Below, piece by piece: positions 6,741 to 14,904 of a stretch of DNA of 24,996 nucleotides. The first letter of the stretch is position 1; each line of letters starts with the position of its first letter. The DNA comes from JBDRNO01 sp043811005. Its GTDB lineage: Bacteria > Bacteroidota > Bacteroidia > NORP154. Below the pieces are notes generated by a model that was given only the letters and a program-made list of their open reading frames with translations, was not told the DNA's origin and did no database searches. The stretch is from positions 1 to 24,996 of the forward strand of contig JBDRNO010000253.1 of the NCBI GenBank assembly GCA_043811005.1, in the 5' to 3' direction. Position numbers and translations under genes: made by a program.

Positions 6741-7637
6741 ATGATATATCATGAACCGGTTTTACTAAAAGAAAGCATTGAGGGATTAAATATCAATCCG
6801 TTGGGAATATATGTGGATGTGACATTTGGTGGAGGCGGGCACTCAGGAGAGATACTTAAAAAGCTGAAAAAAGGAAAATTATTTGCATTTGATCAGGATG
6901 AGGAAACAATAAAAAGCACGATTAATGATGAGCGTTTTGTTTTAATAAGCAAAAATTTCAAGTATATAAAGAACACTCTTAAAATGTATAATGTAATTCA
7001 GGTTGAAGGGGTTTTGGCTGACCTGGGGATTTCATCACACCAGATTGATTCTCCTGATAGAGGTTTCTCACAAAGATTCAACTCGGGCCTTGATATGAGG
7101 ATGGATAAAAATACAGGGCTTACAGCGAAGAAAATTATTAACACCTATACGGAAAAAAAACTTAAAGAAATGTTTTCCTCTTATGGTGAAGTGAGAAATG
7201 CTTCCAAATTGTCAAGTTTAATTGTGAAAGCTCGAAAAGACACGAAAATAAATACTGTTGACAAATTTAAGAAAGTTATTAATCCTTGTGTCAGATATGA
7301 TAAGCAAAACAAATATTTTGCCCGTGTTTTTCAGGCATTGAGAATTGAAGTAAATGATGAATTAAATGCACTTGAGGATTTTTTGAGCCAATGTAAAGAT
7401 ATTATAAAGACTGGGGGCAGGTTAGCCGTTATTTCTTACCACTCATTAGAGGACAGAAGAGTTAAAAATTTTATTAAAAGTGGAAATGTTAATGGAGTGG
7501 TAGAAAAAGACTTTTATGGGAAACCAATTGTTTCTTTTAAAGCAATTAATAAAAAACCAGTTTATCCAACGAAAGAAGAAATTGCAGTTAATAGCAGGGC
7601 GAGAAGCGCTAAGCTTAGAGTTGCTAAAAAGCTTTAA
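6741..7637 (+). CDS. rsmH: 16S rRNA (cytosine1402-N4)-methyltransferase
   Basis: RsmH (MraW) methylates N4 of C1402 in the ribosomal decoding site using S-adenosylmethionine. The conserved start IYHEPVLLKESIEGL is followed by the SAM-binding motif VTFGGGGHSGEIL at 27-39 and the acidic FDQDEE. LADLGISSHQID, the substrate-side RGFSQRFNSGLDMRMD, FQALRIEVNDEL and SYHSLEDRRVKNF are all present. The protein ends NSRARSAKLRVAKKL, the family's C-terminus. Its 298 residues are normal. It begins 120 bases after mraZ and ends 15 bases before the ftsL-like gene, so it is cotranscribed. Confidence 0.97.
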   Translation: MIYHEPVLLKESIEGLNINPLGIYVDVTFGGGGHSGEILKKLKKGKLFAFDQDEETIKSTINDERFVLISKNFKYIKNTLKMYNVIQVEGVLADLGISSHQIDSPDRGFSQRFNSGLDMRMDKNTGLTAKKIINTYTEKKLKEMFSSYGEVRNASKLSSLIVKARKDTKINTVDKFKKVINPCVRYDKQNKYFARVFQALRIEVNDELNALEDFLSQCKDIIKTGGRLAVISYHSLEDRRVKNFIKSGNVNGVVEKDFYGKPIVSFKAINKKPVYPTKEEIAVNSRARSAKLRVAKKL

Positions 7638-7652
7638 CAATAGCGGTAAACG

Positions 7653-8015
7653 ATGAAAGAACCGGAAAAAAATACCAAGGAAAAGAATACAAGAAGGCTG
7701 GCCCGCACTTTTATCAGTTTGCTAAATGGGAGCTTTCTTACTAAGGAAAAAGCTGTTCAACAATTACCTTTCTTGATATTCTTGACTTTTTTGGGGATTT
7801 GTTATATCGCGAATAACCATTATGCCGAAAAAACTGTTCGTGAAATTGATAAGCTCAACAAAGGATTAAAAGAGCTTCGTTCAGAATACATAACTACAAA
7901 GTTTGATTTGATGTATAGAAATAAGCAATCAGAAATCGCAGAGGATGTCAAACAGATGGGCCTTAAAGAATCTGTTGTGCCACCCAAGAAGATTACTGTT
8001 AAAGAGAATAGATAA
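7653..8015 (+). CDS. ftsL: FtsL-like division protein
   Basis: A 120-residue bitopic membrane protein: a basic cytoplasmic N-terminus, one transmembrane segment at about residues 38-54 (LPFLIFLTFLGICYIAN), then a periplasmic coiled-coil-like helix (VREIDKLNKGLKELRSEY). This topology and its place between rsmH and ftsI identify it as the Bacteroidota FtsL equivalent, which links the FtsQ subcomplex to the FtsW-FtsI synthase. Sequence similarity in the family is low, so position carries most of the weight. It starts 15 bases after rsmH. Confidence 0.8.
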   Translation: MKEPEKNTKEKNTRRLARTFISLLNGSFLTKEKAVQQLPFLIFLTFLGICYIANNHYAEKTVREIDKLNKGLKELRSEYITTKFDLMYRNKQSEIAEDVKQMGLKESVVPPKKITVKENR

Positions 8016-8043
8016 TTGTTAAAAAATAAAATCACTTTAAATA

Positions 8044-10188
8044 ATGTATGCTAAGAAAGACATATTATGGCGGGTTTACCTATTGTACTTTATGATTTGC
8101 CTGTTTGGATTGGGAATAATTTACAAAGTATTTCAGATTCAGGTAATAGAGGGAAACGAATTGAGGGCAAAAGCAGATACCTTAACTACTGATTATAGAG
8201 ATATTGAAGCAGTGAGAGGAAATATATATGCAGATGATGGCAGTTTATTAGCTACTTCTATACCTATTTATGAAATACGAATGGATATGAATATTGATGC
8301 ACTTACTGATGAGATATTCTATAAAAAAGTTGATTCATTGGCATTTTGTCTTGCGAAATTATTTAAAAGAAAATCCGGTGAGAGAGGTGATAAAACAGTT
8401 ACTCAATACAGACGTGAACTCATAAATGCCCGAAGAGAAGGGGAGAGATATCATTTGATAAAAAGAGGAGTAACTTATAATGAATTGACTCAATTAAGGG
8501 AGTTCCCATTGTTTAGATTGGGAAGATTTAAAGGGGGATTTATTGACATACAGAAAAACAAGAGGGAGAAGCCGTTTAAGTTGCTGGCAGAACGAACAAT
8601 TGGATATGAAAAAGAAAATGTGAGACCTGTTGGTTTAGAAGGTGCCTACAGTAAATACCTGAAAGGAGTAGGAGGGAAAAGATTGATGCAAAAAATTTCC
8701 GGAGGTATCTGGAAACCAATAAATAATGACAACGAAATTGAGCCCAAAGATGGCTGTGATATCATAACAACGATTGATATCAAGATTCAGGATGTAGCCG
8801 AAAATGCATTAAAAAAACAATTGATCATTAATAGTGCCGATCATGGATGCGTGATTCTTATGGAAGTAGAGACAGGAGAGATAAAAGCTATAGCAAACCT
8901 AAAAAAAAGTGAATTAGGTGTGTATTATGAGGGTTATAATTATGCAGTGGGAGAAAGCACCGAACCCGGTTCAACATTTAAGCTTGCTTCTTTGATGGCT
9001 GCTATTGAAGACGGTTTGGTTGACCTGGATGATACCGTAGATACCGAAGATGGAACAAAAAAATATTACGACAAGGTCATGAGGGATTCTCATAAAGGAG
9101 GGTATGGAATAATAACAACCCTGGAAGCTTTTGAAAAATCCTCAAATGTCGGGATATCGAAAATAATTAGCAGAAGCTATTCAAAAGACCCGCAAAAGTT
9201 CATTGACCGGCTTTACAAGATGAACTTAAACGAGAAATTGGATATTGATATTGAAGGAGAGGGAATACCCAGGATAAAAAACCCAAAAGGGAAAGATTGG
9301 TCAGGTATAACTCTTCCCTGGATGTCTGTCGGGTATGAAGTTACACAAACCCCTTTGCAGATATTAACTTTTTATAATGCGGTAGCCAATGGAGGTAAAA
9401 TGGTAAAACCGCTATTTGTAAAAGAAATTCGAAGAAAAGGAAAGTTCATAAGATCATTTGGAATCGTGACAATTAACGAATCAATCTGTTCTGAATTAAC
9501 CATTAAAAAGGCGAAAATAATGCTTGAGAGTGTGATAATGACAGGAACAGCAAAAAATTTAAGTAACGCAACTTATAAGATAGCCGGGAAAACAGGCACA
9601 GTACAGATTGCAAATGAAAAATATGGCTACAGATACAAAGGTAAATTTAGTTACCAGGCTTCTTTCGTGGGCTACTTTCCTGCTGATAATCCCAAATATT
9701 CATGTATTGTTGTGGTCAATGCTCCTTCAAACGAAGTTTATTACGGCAATCTTGTTGCAGGCCCGATATTTAAAGAAATAGCCGACAAGGTTTATGCAAC
9801 CTGCCTGAAGATACATCCTGACCTGTCCGAACAAACTGATATAATGATTGCATCCGCCCCTTATTCAAAATATGGTTTTCAAAAAGATCTACAGAAAGTA
9901 TTTCATGAACTGGAAGTGCCGGTAATCTCTCAGAACATCAATACTAAATGGGTAGTGACTTCATCCCGGGATTCGTGTGTAAATTTTTCAGTAAGACGAA
10001 TTGAGGAAGAATTAAGAAACCGGATTATACCAAATGTTGTTGGAATGGCGGTCCAGGATGCTGTTTATTTATTGGAAAATGCAGGGCTAAAAGTGAAAAT
10101 AATCGGAGGGGGAATTATTGTCAGGCAATCTATTGAACCAGGAACCAGAATTTATAAGAGAAGTGAGATAATATTACAATTAAGCTAA
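8044..10188 (+). CDS. ftsI: Septal penicillin-binding protein 3 (FtsI), PASTA-tailed
   Basis: The class B transpeptidase that cross-links septal peptidoglycan. A short cytoplasmic tail is followed by one membrane anchor (residues about 10-33, VYLLYFMICLFGLGIIYKVFQ) and the PBP dimerisation/pedestal region (RGNIYADDGSLLATS). The transpeptidase domain has Ser310-T-F-Lys313, the SxN motif Ser366-Ser-Asn368 and Lys516-Thr-Gly518. A PASTA domain ends the protein (IPNVVGMAVQDAVYLLENAGLKV), usual in Bacteroidota FtsI. The 714 residues fit this version. No insertion or frameshift is visible. It lies 28 bases after the ftsL-like gene and 41 before murE. Confidence 0.95.
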   Translation: MYAKKDILWRVYLLYFMICLFGLGIIYKVFQIQVIEGNELRAKADTLTTDYRDIEAVRGNIYADDGSLLATSIPIYEIRMDMNIDALTDEIFYKKVDSLAFCLAKLFKRKSGERGDKTVTQYRRELINARREGERYHLIKRGVTYNELTQLREFPLFRLGRFKGGFIDIQKNKREKPFKLLAERTIGYEKENVRPVGLEGAYSKYLKGVGGKRLMQKISGGIWKPINNDNEIEPKDGCDIITTIDIKIQDVAENALKKQLIINSADHGCVILMEVETGEIKAIANLKKSELGVYYEGYNYAVGESTEPGSTFKLASLMAAIEDGLVDLDDTVDTEDGTKKYYDKVMRDSHKGGYGIITTLEAFEKSSNVGISKIISRSYSKDPQKFIDRLYKMNLNEKLDIDIEGEGIPRIKNPKGKDWSGITLPWMSVGYEVTQTPLQILTFYNAVANGGKMVKPLFVKEIRRKGKFIRSFGIVTINESICSELTIKKAKIMLESVIMTGTAKNLSNATYKIAGKTGTVQIANEKYGYRYKGKFSYQASFVGYFPADNPKYSCIVVVNAPSNEVYYGNLVAGPIFKEIADKVYATCLKIHPDLSEQTDIMIASAPYSKYGFQKDLQKVFHELEVPVISQNINTKWVVTSSRDSCVNFSVRRIEEELRNRIIPNVVGMAVQDAVYLLENAGLKVKIIGGGIIVRQSIEPGTRIYKRSEIILQLS

Positions 10189-10229
10189 GAAGCAATAAAA
10201 AATCGGGGTGATCTATTTTAATCTGTGTA

Positions 10230-11729
10230 ATGAAACTGCTAAGCGATATACTTTATAAAGCCGGTATTATTGAAGTGATGGGTGCAACAAATATTGTTGT
10301 TGCAGATGTTTGCTTTGACTCAAGAAAAGTTAAAAAGGATAGTCTTTTTGTAGCGATCAAAGGAATACAACTTGACGGTCATGAATTTATTATGGAATCA
10401 ATAGACCGGGGAGCTATTGCTGTTGTGTGTGAGGATTTACCGGCAAAAACCGAAGATAATATAATTTATATTAAAGTAAAAAACAGCAGTGTAGCCTTAG
10501 GATATATTTCTTCCAATTTTTACGATAACCCGGCAACCAAACTAAAGCTTGTGGGTGTGACAGGTACTAATGGAAAGACCACAACCGTAACTTTATTGTT
10601 TAACCTGTTTAGAACTTTGGGATATGAAGCGGGATTGGTATCAACAGTAAATAATTTTATAGGTGATGAGGAGATCCCACCTACTCATACAACTCCTGAT
10701 GCCTTGCAGACAAATATGCTGTTAAAAAAGATGGTTGACAGAAAATGCACTCATTGCTTCATGGAAGTCAGCTCCCATGCGATTGTTCAGAACAGGATAG
10801 CCGGGCTGGAATTTACGGGAGGAGTATTTACCAATATTACCCATGAACACTTGGATTATCACAAGTCATTTGATGAATACATCTATGCAAAAAAGCAATT
10901 TTTTGACCAACTCAGCAGCGAAGCATTTGCCCTGATAAATAAAGATGACAAACACGGAGAGGTTATGCTGCAGAACACAAAAGCTGTTAAGAAAATGTAC
11001 AGTATGCGCTCTATGGCAGATTTTAAATGCAAGATTATTGAAAATCAGTTTTCGGGTTTGCTTTTGAATATAGATGGCAAAGAAGTATGGACTATGCTGG
11101 CAGGTAGTTTTAATGCATATAACTTACTGGTGGCTTATGCAACAGCATTGTTGTTAAAAGAAGAAAAGTTGGATGTGCTTACTGCTTTAAGCAGCTTGAA
11201 TCCTGTTGAAGGAAGGTTTGAGTTAGTAAAAACTGATAGCGGAATCATTGGTATTGTTGATTATGCTCATACTCCTGATGCTTTGAAAAATATTCTTGAT
11301 GCCGTTAATAGGATCAGGACAGGAAACGAAACATTAATAACGGTAGTGGGTTGTGGCGGAGACAGGGATGTTCAAAAGAGACCGGAGATGGCGCGAATAG
11401 CATGCGAAAAAAGTGACCGGGTTATCTTAACCTCTGATAATCCACGTTCAGAAGAACCCGAAGCAATAATAAAAGATATGTTAAAAGGGGTTGAGCCAAT
11501 GTATTTCAACAAAGTGATCTCAATAGCTGACAGAAGGGAAGCCATCAAAACAGCGTGTTCTATTGCTTGTCCCTCAGGGAGGAACGAACATGCAAGGGGA
11601 CATACTGTTGATATCATTCTTGTTGCAGGAAAAGGACATGAAAAATACCAGGAAATAAAAGGCGTGAAGCACCCATTTTACGACAAAGTAGTATTAATGG
11701 AATCTTGTAAAATGATTAGTAATCAATAG
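10230..11729 (+). CDS. murE: UDP-MurNAc-L-Ala-D-Glu:meso-diaminopimelate ligase
   Basis: Cytosolic Mur ligase adding the third stem-peptide residue. The N-terminal domain has DVCFDSRKVKKDSLFVAIKG; the ATP loop is GVTGTNGKTTT with Lys116; THTTPDALQ and FMEVSSHAI are family motifs; the C-terminal domain has DYAHTPDAL. The motif D403-N-P-R406 marks meso-diaminopimelate as the substrate rather than lysine. Between AIKTACSIA and DIILVAGKGHEKYQ the family normally has a short turn, but here about 14 extra residues (CPSGRNEHARGHTV) appear, coded by a repeat. The total of 499 residues fits the family plus that insert. It precedes mraY by 14 bases. Confidence 0.95.
   Translation: MKLLSDILYKAGIIEVMGATNIVVADVCFDSRKVKKDSLFVAIKGIQLDGHEFIMESIDRGAIAVVCEDLPAKTEDNIIYIKVKNSSVALGYISSNFYDNPATKLKLVGVTGTNGKTTTVTLLFNLFRTLGYEAGLVSTVNNFIGDEEIPPTHTTPDALQTNMLLKKMVDRKCTHCFMEVSSHAIVQNRIAGLEFTGGVFTNITHEHLDYHKSFDEYIYAKKQFFDQLSSEAFALINKDDKHGEVMLQNTKAVKKMYSMRSMADFKCKIIENQFSGLLLNIDGKEVWTMLAGSFNAYNLLVAYATALLLKEEKLDVLTALSSLNPVEGRFELVKTDSGIIGIVDYAHTPDALKNILDAVNRIRTGNETLITVVGCGGDRDVQKRPEMARIACEKSDRVILTSDNPRSEEPEAIIKDMLKGVEPMYFNKVISIADRREAIKTACSIACPSGRNEHARGHTVDIILVAGKGHEKYQEIKGVKHPFYDKVVLMESCKMISNQ
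11563..11604. repeat. Repeat-derived insert in murE
   Basis: The insert contains AGGGAGGAACGA (11576-11587), identical to the reverse strand of 13168-13179 in the intergenic element between mraY and murD. It also has short inverted arms TGTCCC/GGGACA around the segment and the mini-palindrome CCCTCAGGG. It adds about 14 codons before the conserved DIILVAGKGHE strand. Confidence 0.65.
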
Positions 11730-11743
11730 ATAATCAATTAAAA

Positions 11744-13055
11744 GTGTTCTACTATCTGTTTGAATATTTAGAAAATGAATTCAGCCTGCCAGGGGCGAGC
11801 GTATTTCAATACATCTCATTCCGGGCGGCAATGGCTATCATTTTCTCATTGCTGATCTCAATGGTGTTTGGAAAGAATATAATTAAGCTGCTTCGAAAAA
11901 AGCAGGTGGGGGAAATTGTCAGGGATTTGGGATTGGAAGGGCAAGCTGAAAAACAGGGTATTCCAACCATGGGTGGGCTGATAATCCTCGCTGCCATATT
12001 AATACCTGCTCTTTTGTTTGTCAGGCTTGATAATGTTTATGTGTTATTAATGCTTATCACAACTGTATGGCTCGGATTTATTGGCTTCATTGATGATTAT
12101 ATTAAAGTTTTTAAAAAGGATAAAAAGGGATTGGCTGGAAAATTCAAGATCCTTGGTCAGGTAATATTGGGGTTGATGGTTGGCACTGTCTTGTATTTTA
12201 GTAATGACGTAATAATTAAAGAAAAAGCAATTGGTGAGAAAGAAATTATTGAGGAAAAAAAATTAATGGAAGATTTTGACATTTCCAGTGACGCGATTTC
12301 TCACTACGACATGAAAATGTCGGGGGATCGAGTCTCTGCACAAGATGTCTCCGCTTATTCCTGGAAAGGATCAAAATCAACAAAAACAACAATTCCTTTT
12401 TTTAAGAACAACGAATTTGATTATGCAACACTCCTATCTTTTTTGGGGAAAGGTTATGCAAAGTGGGCATTCCTGGTGTTCATCCCTATTGTAATATTGA
12501 TTGTGACCGCTGTATCTAATGGAGCTAACATGACAGACGGGCTTGATGGATTGGTAACCGGAACTTCGGCTATCATTGGTGCCACACTTGGTGTATTCGC
12601 TTATGTGTCAGGTAATACTGTTTTTGCCGACTATCTCAATATAATGTATATACCTCATTCAGGTGAGTTGGTGATCTTCATCAGTGCATTTGTTGGAGCA
12701 TGCGTGGGCTTTTTGTGGTATAATTCTTTTCCTGCACAGGTTTTTATGGGCGATACAGGCAGTTTGGCACTCGGAGGGATCATAGCGGTTTTTGCAATTG
12801 CTGTAAGGAAAGAGCTGCTAATACCCATACTATGCGGAATATTTTTAATCGAGAATATTTCTGTTATAATGCAGGTTGGTTATTTTAAATATACCAAGAA
12901 GAGATTCGGTACCGGTAAAAAGGATATTTAAAATGGCGCCATTACACCATCATTACCAGAAGCTGGGTCTGCATGAATCCAAGATAGTAACAAGGTTTTG
13001 GATTGCTTGTGTATTTCTGGCAGTATTGACGGTAATAACTTTGAAACTGAGGTAA
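11744..13055 (+). CDS. mraY: Phospho-MurNAc-pentapeptide transferase MraY (frameshifted near the 3' end)
   Basis: Polytopic membrane enzyme making lipid I from UDP-MurNAc-pentapeptide and undecaprenyl phosphate. It uses a GTG start at 11744. Visible motifs are GFIDDYIKV (catalytic Asp-Asp), NGANMTDGLDGL and FMGDTGSLALGG. The uninterrupted frame stops at 12929-12931 just after RFGTGKKDI. Removing one A from the run at 12917-12921 continues it as RIFKMAPLHHHYQKLGLHE and a last hydrophobic helix to the stop at 13053-13055, about 436 residues in all. The restored part carries the essential HHH motif, so the intact gene almost certainly ends there. Residues about 182-208 look repeat-derived, although Bacteroidota MraY often has extra sequence in this loop. 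Confidence 0.9.
12289..12358. repeat. Possible repeat-derived insert in mraY
   Basis: CGACAT (12307-12312) and ATGTCG (12317-12322) form a perfect hairpin with a GAAA loop, next to GCGATTTCTCACTACG, which resembles common Bacteroidota dispersed palindromes. It codes for SSDAISHYDMKMSGDRVSAQD in a cytoplasmic loop. The evidence is weaker than for murG, murC and murE. Confidence 0.35.
12917..12921 (+). other. Frameshift site in mraY (five-A run)
   Basis: GGTAAAAAGG reads GKKD in the open frame; four A instead of five would give GKRIFKMAPLHHH, the conserved MraY continuation. A +1 shift is required. This is most simply a one-base insertion in a homopolymer, either a read or assembly error or a real mutation. 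Confidence 0.85.
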
Positions 13056-13076
13056 GGAAATTTATTTACAATATGG

Positions 13077-13211
13077 GTTAACAAAAAAGTCTTTTTTAAC
13101 TAGTCATTGCGAACGCAGTGAAGCAATCTGTTTTTTCATAGTACTGAATATCAACAGATTGCTTCGGTCGTTCCTCCCTCGCAATGACAGAATAAAGACT
13201 TTTTTGTAAAC
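13077..13211. repeat. MITE-like imperfect inverted repeat between mraY and murD
   Basis: Left arm (from GTTAACAAAAAAGTC through GTCATTGCGAACGCAGTG to AAGCAATCTGTT) and right arm (ending GACTTTTTTGTAAAC) are reverse complements with a few gaps, about 55 bases each around a short centre. The core GTCATTGCGA...AAGCAATCTG is a widely seen dispersed bacterial repeat type. No transposase gene is present. It occupies most of the 170-base gap after the true mraY stop and could also form a strong stem in the operon mRNA. Confidence 0.85.
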
Positions 13212-13225
13212 CCCTACAATGAAAA

Positions 13226-14614
13226 ATGAAAAAACTTGCAGTACTAGGAGCTGGTGAAAGTGGTGTTGGGGCAGCAGTTTTGGCAAAAAAAAAAGGATTG
13301 GATGTTTTTGTTTCCGAAAATGGGAAAATAAAAGAAAAGTATAAAAAAGTTCTTTGTAAGTATGATATAAAATGGGAACAAGGTAAGCATAGTGATGAGT
13401 TGATACTGGATGCGGATGAAGTAGTAAAAAGTCCCGGAATACCCGATGATGTTGATATAGTTGAGAAAGTTAAGAAAAAGGGAATTGGGATTATCTCTGA
13501 AATTGAGTTTGCCGGAAGGTTTATCCGCCACAACCGGACTAAAATTATTGGTGTAACCGGAAGTAATGGCAAAACCACTACTGTTTTGCTCATTCATCAT
13601 ATCCTGAAGAAAGCCGGGCTCAATGTGGCTTTGGCAGGAAATATAGGACACAGCTTTGCAAGGCAGGTAGCTGGGAACGAATGCGATTATTGTGTCCTTG
13701 AGCTTAGCAGCTTCCAATTGGATGGAATGTATGATTTCAAGGTGGATATAGCAGTATTGTTGAACATTACACCCGATCATTTAGACCGGTATAACAAAGA
13801 GATGCGGAGATATATTGACTCAAAATTCAGGATTACTCAAAATCTAACAGCAAACGAATCATTCATTTATTGTGCGGATGATGAGGTGATTACTAAAGAG
13901 CTATCAAAGCGAAACATTAAAGCAAAACTGTTTCCTTTTTCATTAAAACAACAAATAAAACAAGGGGCTTACCTCACCCACCCACTCCTCCAATTAGACA
14001 GCAGGATAATGGATGAGACGGAATTAATAATCAACATAAATCAAATACAAACAAAAATGTATTTACAAGAATTAGCTTTACAGGGAAAACACAACATTTA
14101 CAACACAATGGCAGCTGGGATTGTTGCAAGGAATTTCGATATCAGAAACGAGATCATTCGCGATAGTTTTTCTGATTTTACAGGCATTGAACATCGCCTG
14201 GAATATGTGGTTGCGGTTCATGGGATTGATTTTATAAACGATTCCAAGGCAACAAACGTGAATTCAACATGGTATGCCCTTGAAAGCATGAAAAAACCAG
14301 TGATTTGGATTACCGGGGGTGTTGATAAAGGGAACGATTATTCAATATTAATGGATTTAGTCATGAAAAAGGTCAAGGCGATTATTTGTATAGGTGAAGA
14401 CGAAAAAAGTAACAGGAAGTTGCATAGAACATTTTCAGATGTTGTTGACAACATAATTGATGCCGGATCAATGGAAGAAGTAGCAAAAATTGCCTATAAT
14501 ATCGGAGAAAATGGAGACGTGGTATTATTATCACCTGCTTGTGCAAGTTTTGACCGGTTTGAAAATTTCGAAGACAGGGGGTGGCAGTTTAAAAAAGCTG
14601 TTAGGGAACTTTGA
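13226..14614 (+). CDS. murD: UDP-MurNAc-L-alanine:D-glutamate ligase
   Basis: Second Mur ligase of the pathway, cytosolic. A Rossmann-like N-terminal domain (VLGAGESGVGAAVLAKKKG, VKSPGIP) binds the UDP substrate; the ATP loop GVTGSNGKTTT has Lys116; LELSSFQLDG, NITPDHLDRY and QGKHNIYN follow, and the C-terminal domain shows FINDSKATNVNSTWYAL and ITGGVDKGNDY. The 462 residues are slightly longer than many homologues; the stretch GAYLTHPLLQLDSRIMDETE may hold a few extra residues, without a visible palindrome. The chosen ATG gives MKKLAVLGAGESG. A MITE-like element directly precedes it. Confidence 0.95.
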   Translation: MKKLAVLGAGESGVGAAVLAKKKGLDVFVSENGKIKEKYKKVLCKYDIKWEQGKHSDELILDADEVVKSPGIPDDVDIVEKVKKKGIGIISEIEFAGRFIRHNRTKIIGVTGSNGKTTTVLLIHHILKKAGLNVALAGNIGHSFARQVAGNECDYCVLELSSFQLDGMYDFKVDIAVLLNITPDHLDRYNKEMRRYIDSKFRITQNLTANESFIYCADDEVITKELSKRNIKAKLFPFSLKQQIKQGAYLTHPLLQLDSRIMDETELIININQIQTKMYLQELALQGKHNIYNTMAAGIVARNFDIRNEIIRDSFSDFTGIEHRLEYVVAVHGIDFINDSKATNVNSTWYALESMKKPVIWITGGVDKGNDYSILMDLVMKKVKAIICIGEDEKSNRKLHRTFSDVVDNIIDAGSMEEVAKIAYNIGENGDVVLLSPACASFDRFENFEDRGWQFKKAVREL

Positions 14615-14684
14615 TTGGTTATTATGTTTATAAATAATTATTAATTCTTGTGTGTTAATGATAGTTTATTAATGTAAATATACA

Positions 14685-14714
14685 AGTTGGCAGTTGGCAA
14701 TTGGCAATTGGCAA
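14685..14714. repeat. TTGGCAR tandem repeat
   Basis: About four units of the 7-mer TTGGCAA/TTGGCAG in a row, in the 290-base gap between murD and ftsW. The rest of this gap is AT-rich, with a second dispersed repeat at its end and no credible gene. Confidence 0.8.
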
Positions 14715-14861
14715 AATAATATTGATAATGAATATCGAATAATGAATCTATAACAATTAATTCTTTGTTTATGGAAATTGATACAACAGAACAGTCAGTT
14801 TTTGAGGTTAATTAAATGATCTATAGCAAAAGATGTTAATCATAAAATAAATTTCAAAGAT

Positions 14862-14900
14862 CTTAGTGTAACTTGGTGTCTTTGTGCCTTTGTGGCAAAA
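14862..14900 (+). repeat. CTTTGTGCCTTTGTGGC-type dispersed repeat
   Basis: The stretch TTAGTGTAACTTGGTGTC followed by TTTGTGCCTTTGTGGCAAAA is a type I recognise as common in Bacteroidota intergenic DNA. It ends just before the ftsW start and contains a GTG that could be mistaken for the start codon. Confidence 0.6.
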
Positions 14901-14904
14901 AACG

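Noticed and set aside
12911..12935. Programmed frameshifting in mraY at AAAAAGG
   Set aside because: Restoring the frame needs +1, whereas AAAAAG-type slippery sites favour -1. A one-base homopolymer insertion is simpler.
10230..13055. Loss of murF as an anomaly
   Set aside because: murF and ddl are commonly outside the dcw cluster in Bacteroidota, so their absence here is ordinary.
13096..13780. Minus-strand open frames across the murD start
   Set aside because: They are shadows of murD and of the MITE-like repeat; murD on the plus strand has full family motifs.
13965..14012. Repeat insert in murD
   Set aside because: LTHPLLQLDSRIMDE looks slightly long for the family, but the DNA shows no palindrome or match to other repeats here.
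14685..14714. CRISPR-like array
   Set aside because: The TTGGCAR units are contiguous 7-mers without spacers, and no cas genes are present.
14771..14815. Small plus-strand ORF MEIDTTEQSVFEVN
   Set aside because: Only 14 codons, no start signal or resemblance to known peptides.
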